From Ascaphus truei (taxonomy: Eukaryota; Chordata; Amphibia; Anura; Ascaphidae), in assembly GCA_036426205.1 (NCBI GenBank), contig CM071579.1:18979480-19043479 (forward strand): 64,000 nt of DNA. The letters are read 5' to 3'. Made by a program: the position numbers and the translations under genes. Positions 63,300 to 64,000 of the stretch are shown here, in pieces; the stretch's first letter is position 1, and the number at the start of each line of letters is the position of its first letter. Under the pieces are notes generated by a model that was given only the letters and a program-made list of their open reading frames with translations, had not been told where the DNA came from and made no database searches.

Positions 63300-63960
63300 G
63301 ACTCCAGTCCCCGTGACTGACTGCCCGCCCGGGGCGGGAGGTGGTAGCGGGGGTGTTCCTTCCCAGTCCCCGGCATGGGAGATGGTAGTGGGGGTGTTCC
63401 TCCCTTCCTCCACTAGTCTGTCTTACCCCCCGGTCCCAGCTTCCTCCCGGTCCCCATGGCTGACTGCCCGCCCGGGGCAGGAGGTGGTAGCGGGGGTGTT
63501 CCTTCCCAGTCCCCGGCATGGGAGATGGTAGTGGGGGTGTTCCTCCCTTCCTCCACTAGTCTGTCTTACCCCCCGGTCCCCATGGCTGACTGCCCGCCCA
63601 GGGTGGGAGATGGTAGCGGGGGTGTTCCCCCCTTCCTCCTACGCTCCCCCCGGTCCCCGCTTCCACCTGCTCCCCGTGGCTGCCCGGGTGGGAGATGCTA
63701 GCAGGGGTGTACCTCCCCTTCCCCCCGGTCCCCGTGGCTGCCCGTGCGGGGCGGGAAATGGTAGCAGGGGTGTTCCCAAATTCCCCCCGGTCCCCGCTTC
63801 CCCCCCGGTCCCCGCTTCCCCCCCCCCTTTCCGGTCCCCGCTTCCCCCTGGTCCCCATGGCTGACTGCCCGCCCGGGGCAGGAGATGGTAGCGGGGTGTT
63901 CCCCCCCCCCTTCCTCCTCGTCCCGCATTCCCCCCTGGTCCCCGCTTCCCCCTAAAAACA
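63300..63960. repeat. GC-rich tandem region with a 143-bp higher-order unit
   Basis: A 143-bp block is duplicated (63371 and 63514 mark the same CGGCATGGGAGATGGTAG). Shorter derived units of CCCCGGTCCCCGCTTCCC and GGGAGATGGTAGCGGGGGTG follow to 63955. All open frames here are composition artefacts. Confidence 0.9.
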
Positions 63961-64000
63961 AATAGACAATACCGTTCTATGGCTAACAAAATGCTTTTAT

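Overview
The window is non-coding, repeat-dense vertebrate DNA. I found no host protein-coding exon, rRNA or tRNA gene that I can defend. The repeat spectrum points to an amphibian, most likely a frog: Tx1/L1-type, L2, CR1 and RTE-like LINEs, Penelope-like elements (PLEs) with a GIY-YIG domain, palindromic hAT-type MITEs, a tRNA-derived SINE with a LINE-like tail, and many minisatellites. This rests on recalled family resemblance, not on a database search. A run of N at 33168-33260 shows that this is an assembled scaffold.

Layout. 0-5.6 kb: degenerate CR1 LINE (+), L2 tail (-), a foldback repeat and an L2 LINE (+). 5.6-8.1 kb: a 20-bp minisatellite split by a solo LTR with a 5-bp target duplication, a related LTR fragment in the other orientation, and a second 20-bp minisatellite. 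9.5-12.3 kb: decayed RTE-like endonuclease/reverse transcriptase LINE (-), then a 29-bp minisatellite. 14.9-18.5 kb: tRNA-type SINE, PLE remnant, LINE linker fragment and simple repeats. 18.6-21.8 kb: two L1 insertions in opposite orientations, each with its own target-site duplication. 22.5-28.2 kb: a 2.2-kb LTR-like element carrying NRF1-like palindromes, then several foldback/MITE elements that share a palindromic core. 28.7-34 kb: CR1 (-), a probable LINE 3' end, two hAT-like non-autonomous elements, and a 21-bp minisatellite with the assembly gap. 34.7-48 kb: palindromic MITEs, a 1.2-kb inverted repeat of PLE type, a C-rich minisatellite, a small solo LTR, a Harbinger-like MITE and an RFX X-box. 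49-54.8 kb: L1 fragment, PLE terminal regions with hammerhead-like motifs, PLE reverse transcriptase and a 47-bp minisatellite. 57-59 kb: L2 tail and a 1-kb retroviral-type solo LTR. 59.5-64 kb: GC-rich minisatellite, a PLE with reverse transcriptase plus GIY-YIG domain, and a CpG-rich tandem region.

The most interesting signal is a recurring short motif of the form CTGANGAAG - hairpin - (C)GAAACG, with a short palindrome after it. It occurs at eight or more places, mostly in PLE-type terminal sequence. It resembles the catalytic core of the type I hammerhead ribozymes known from Penelope-like elements. However, every copy carries an extra A between the core and stem II, so it may be a derived or inactive relative. 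The elements do not form a cooperating gene system; they are independent insertions of different ages, many datable by their target-site duplications.
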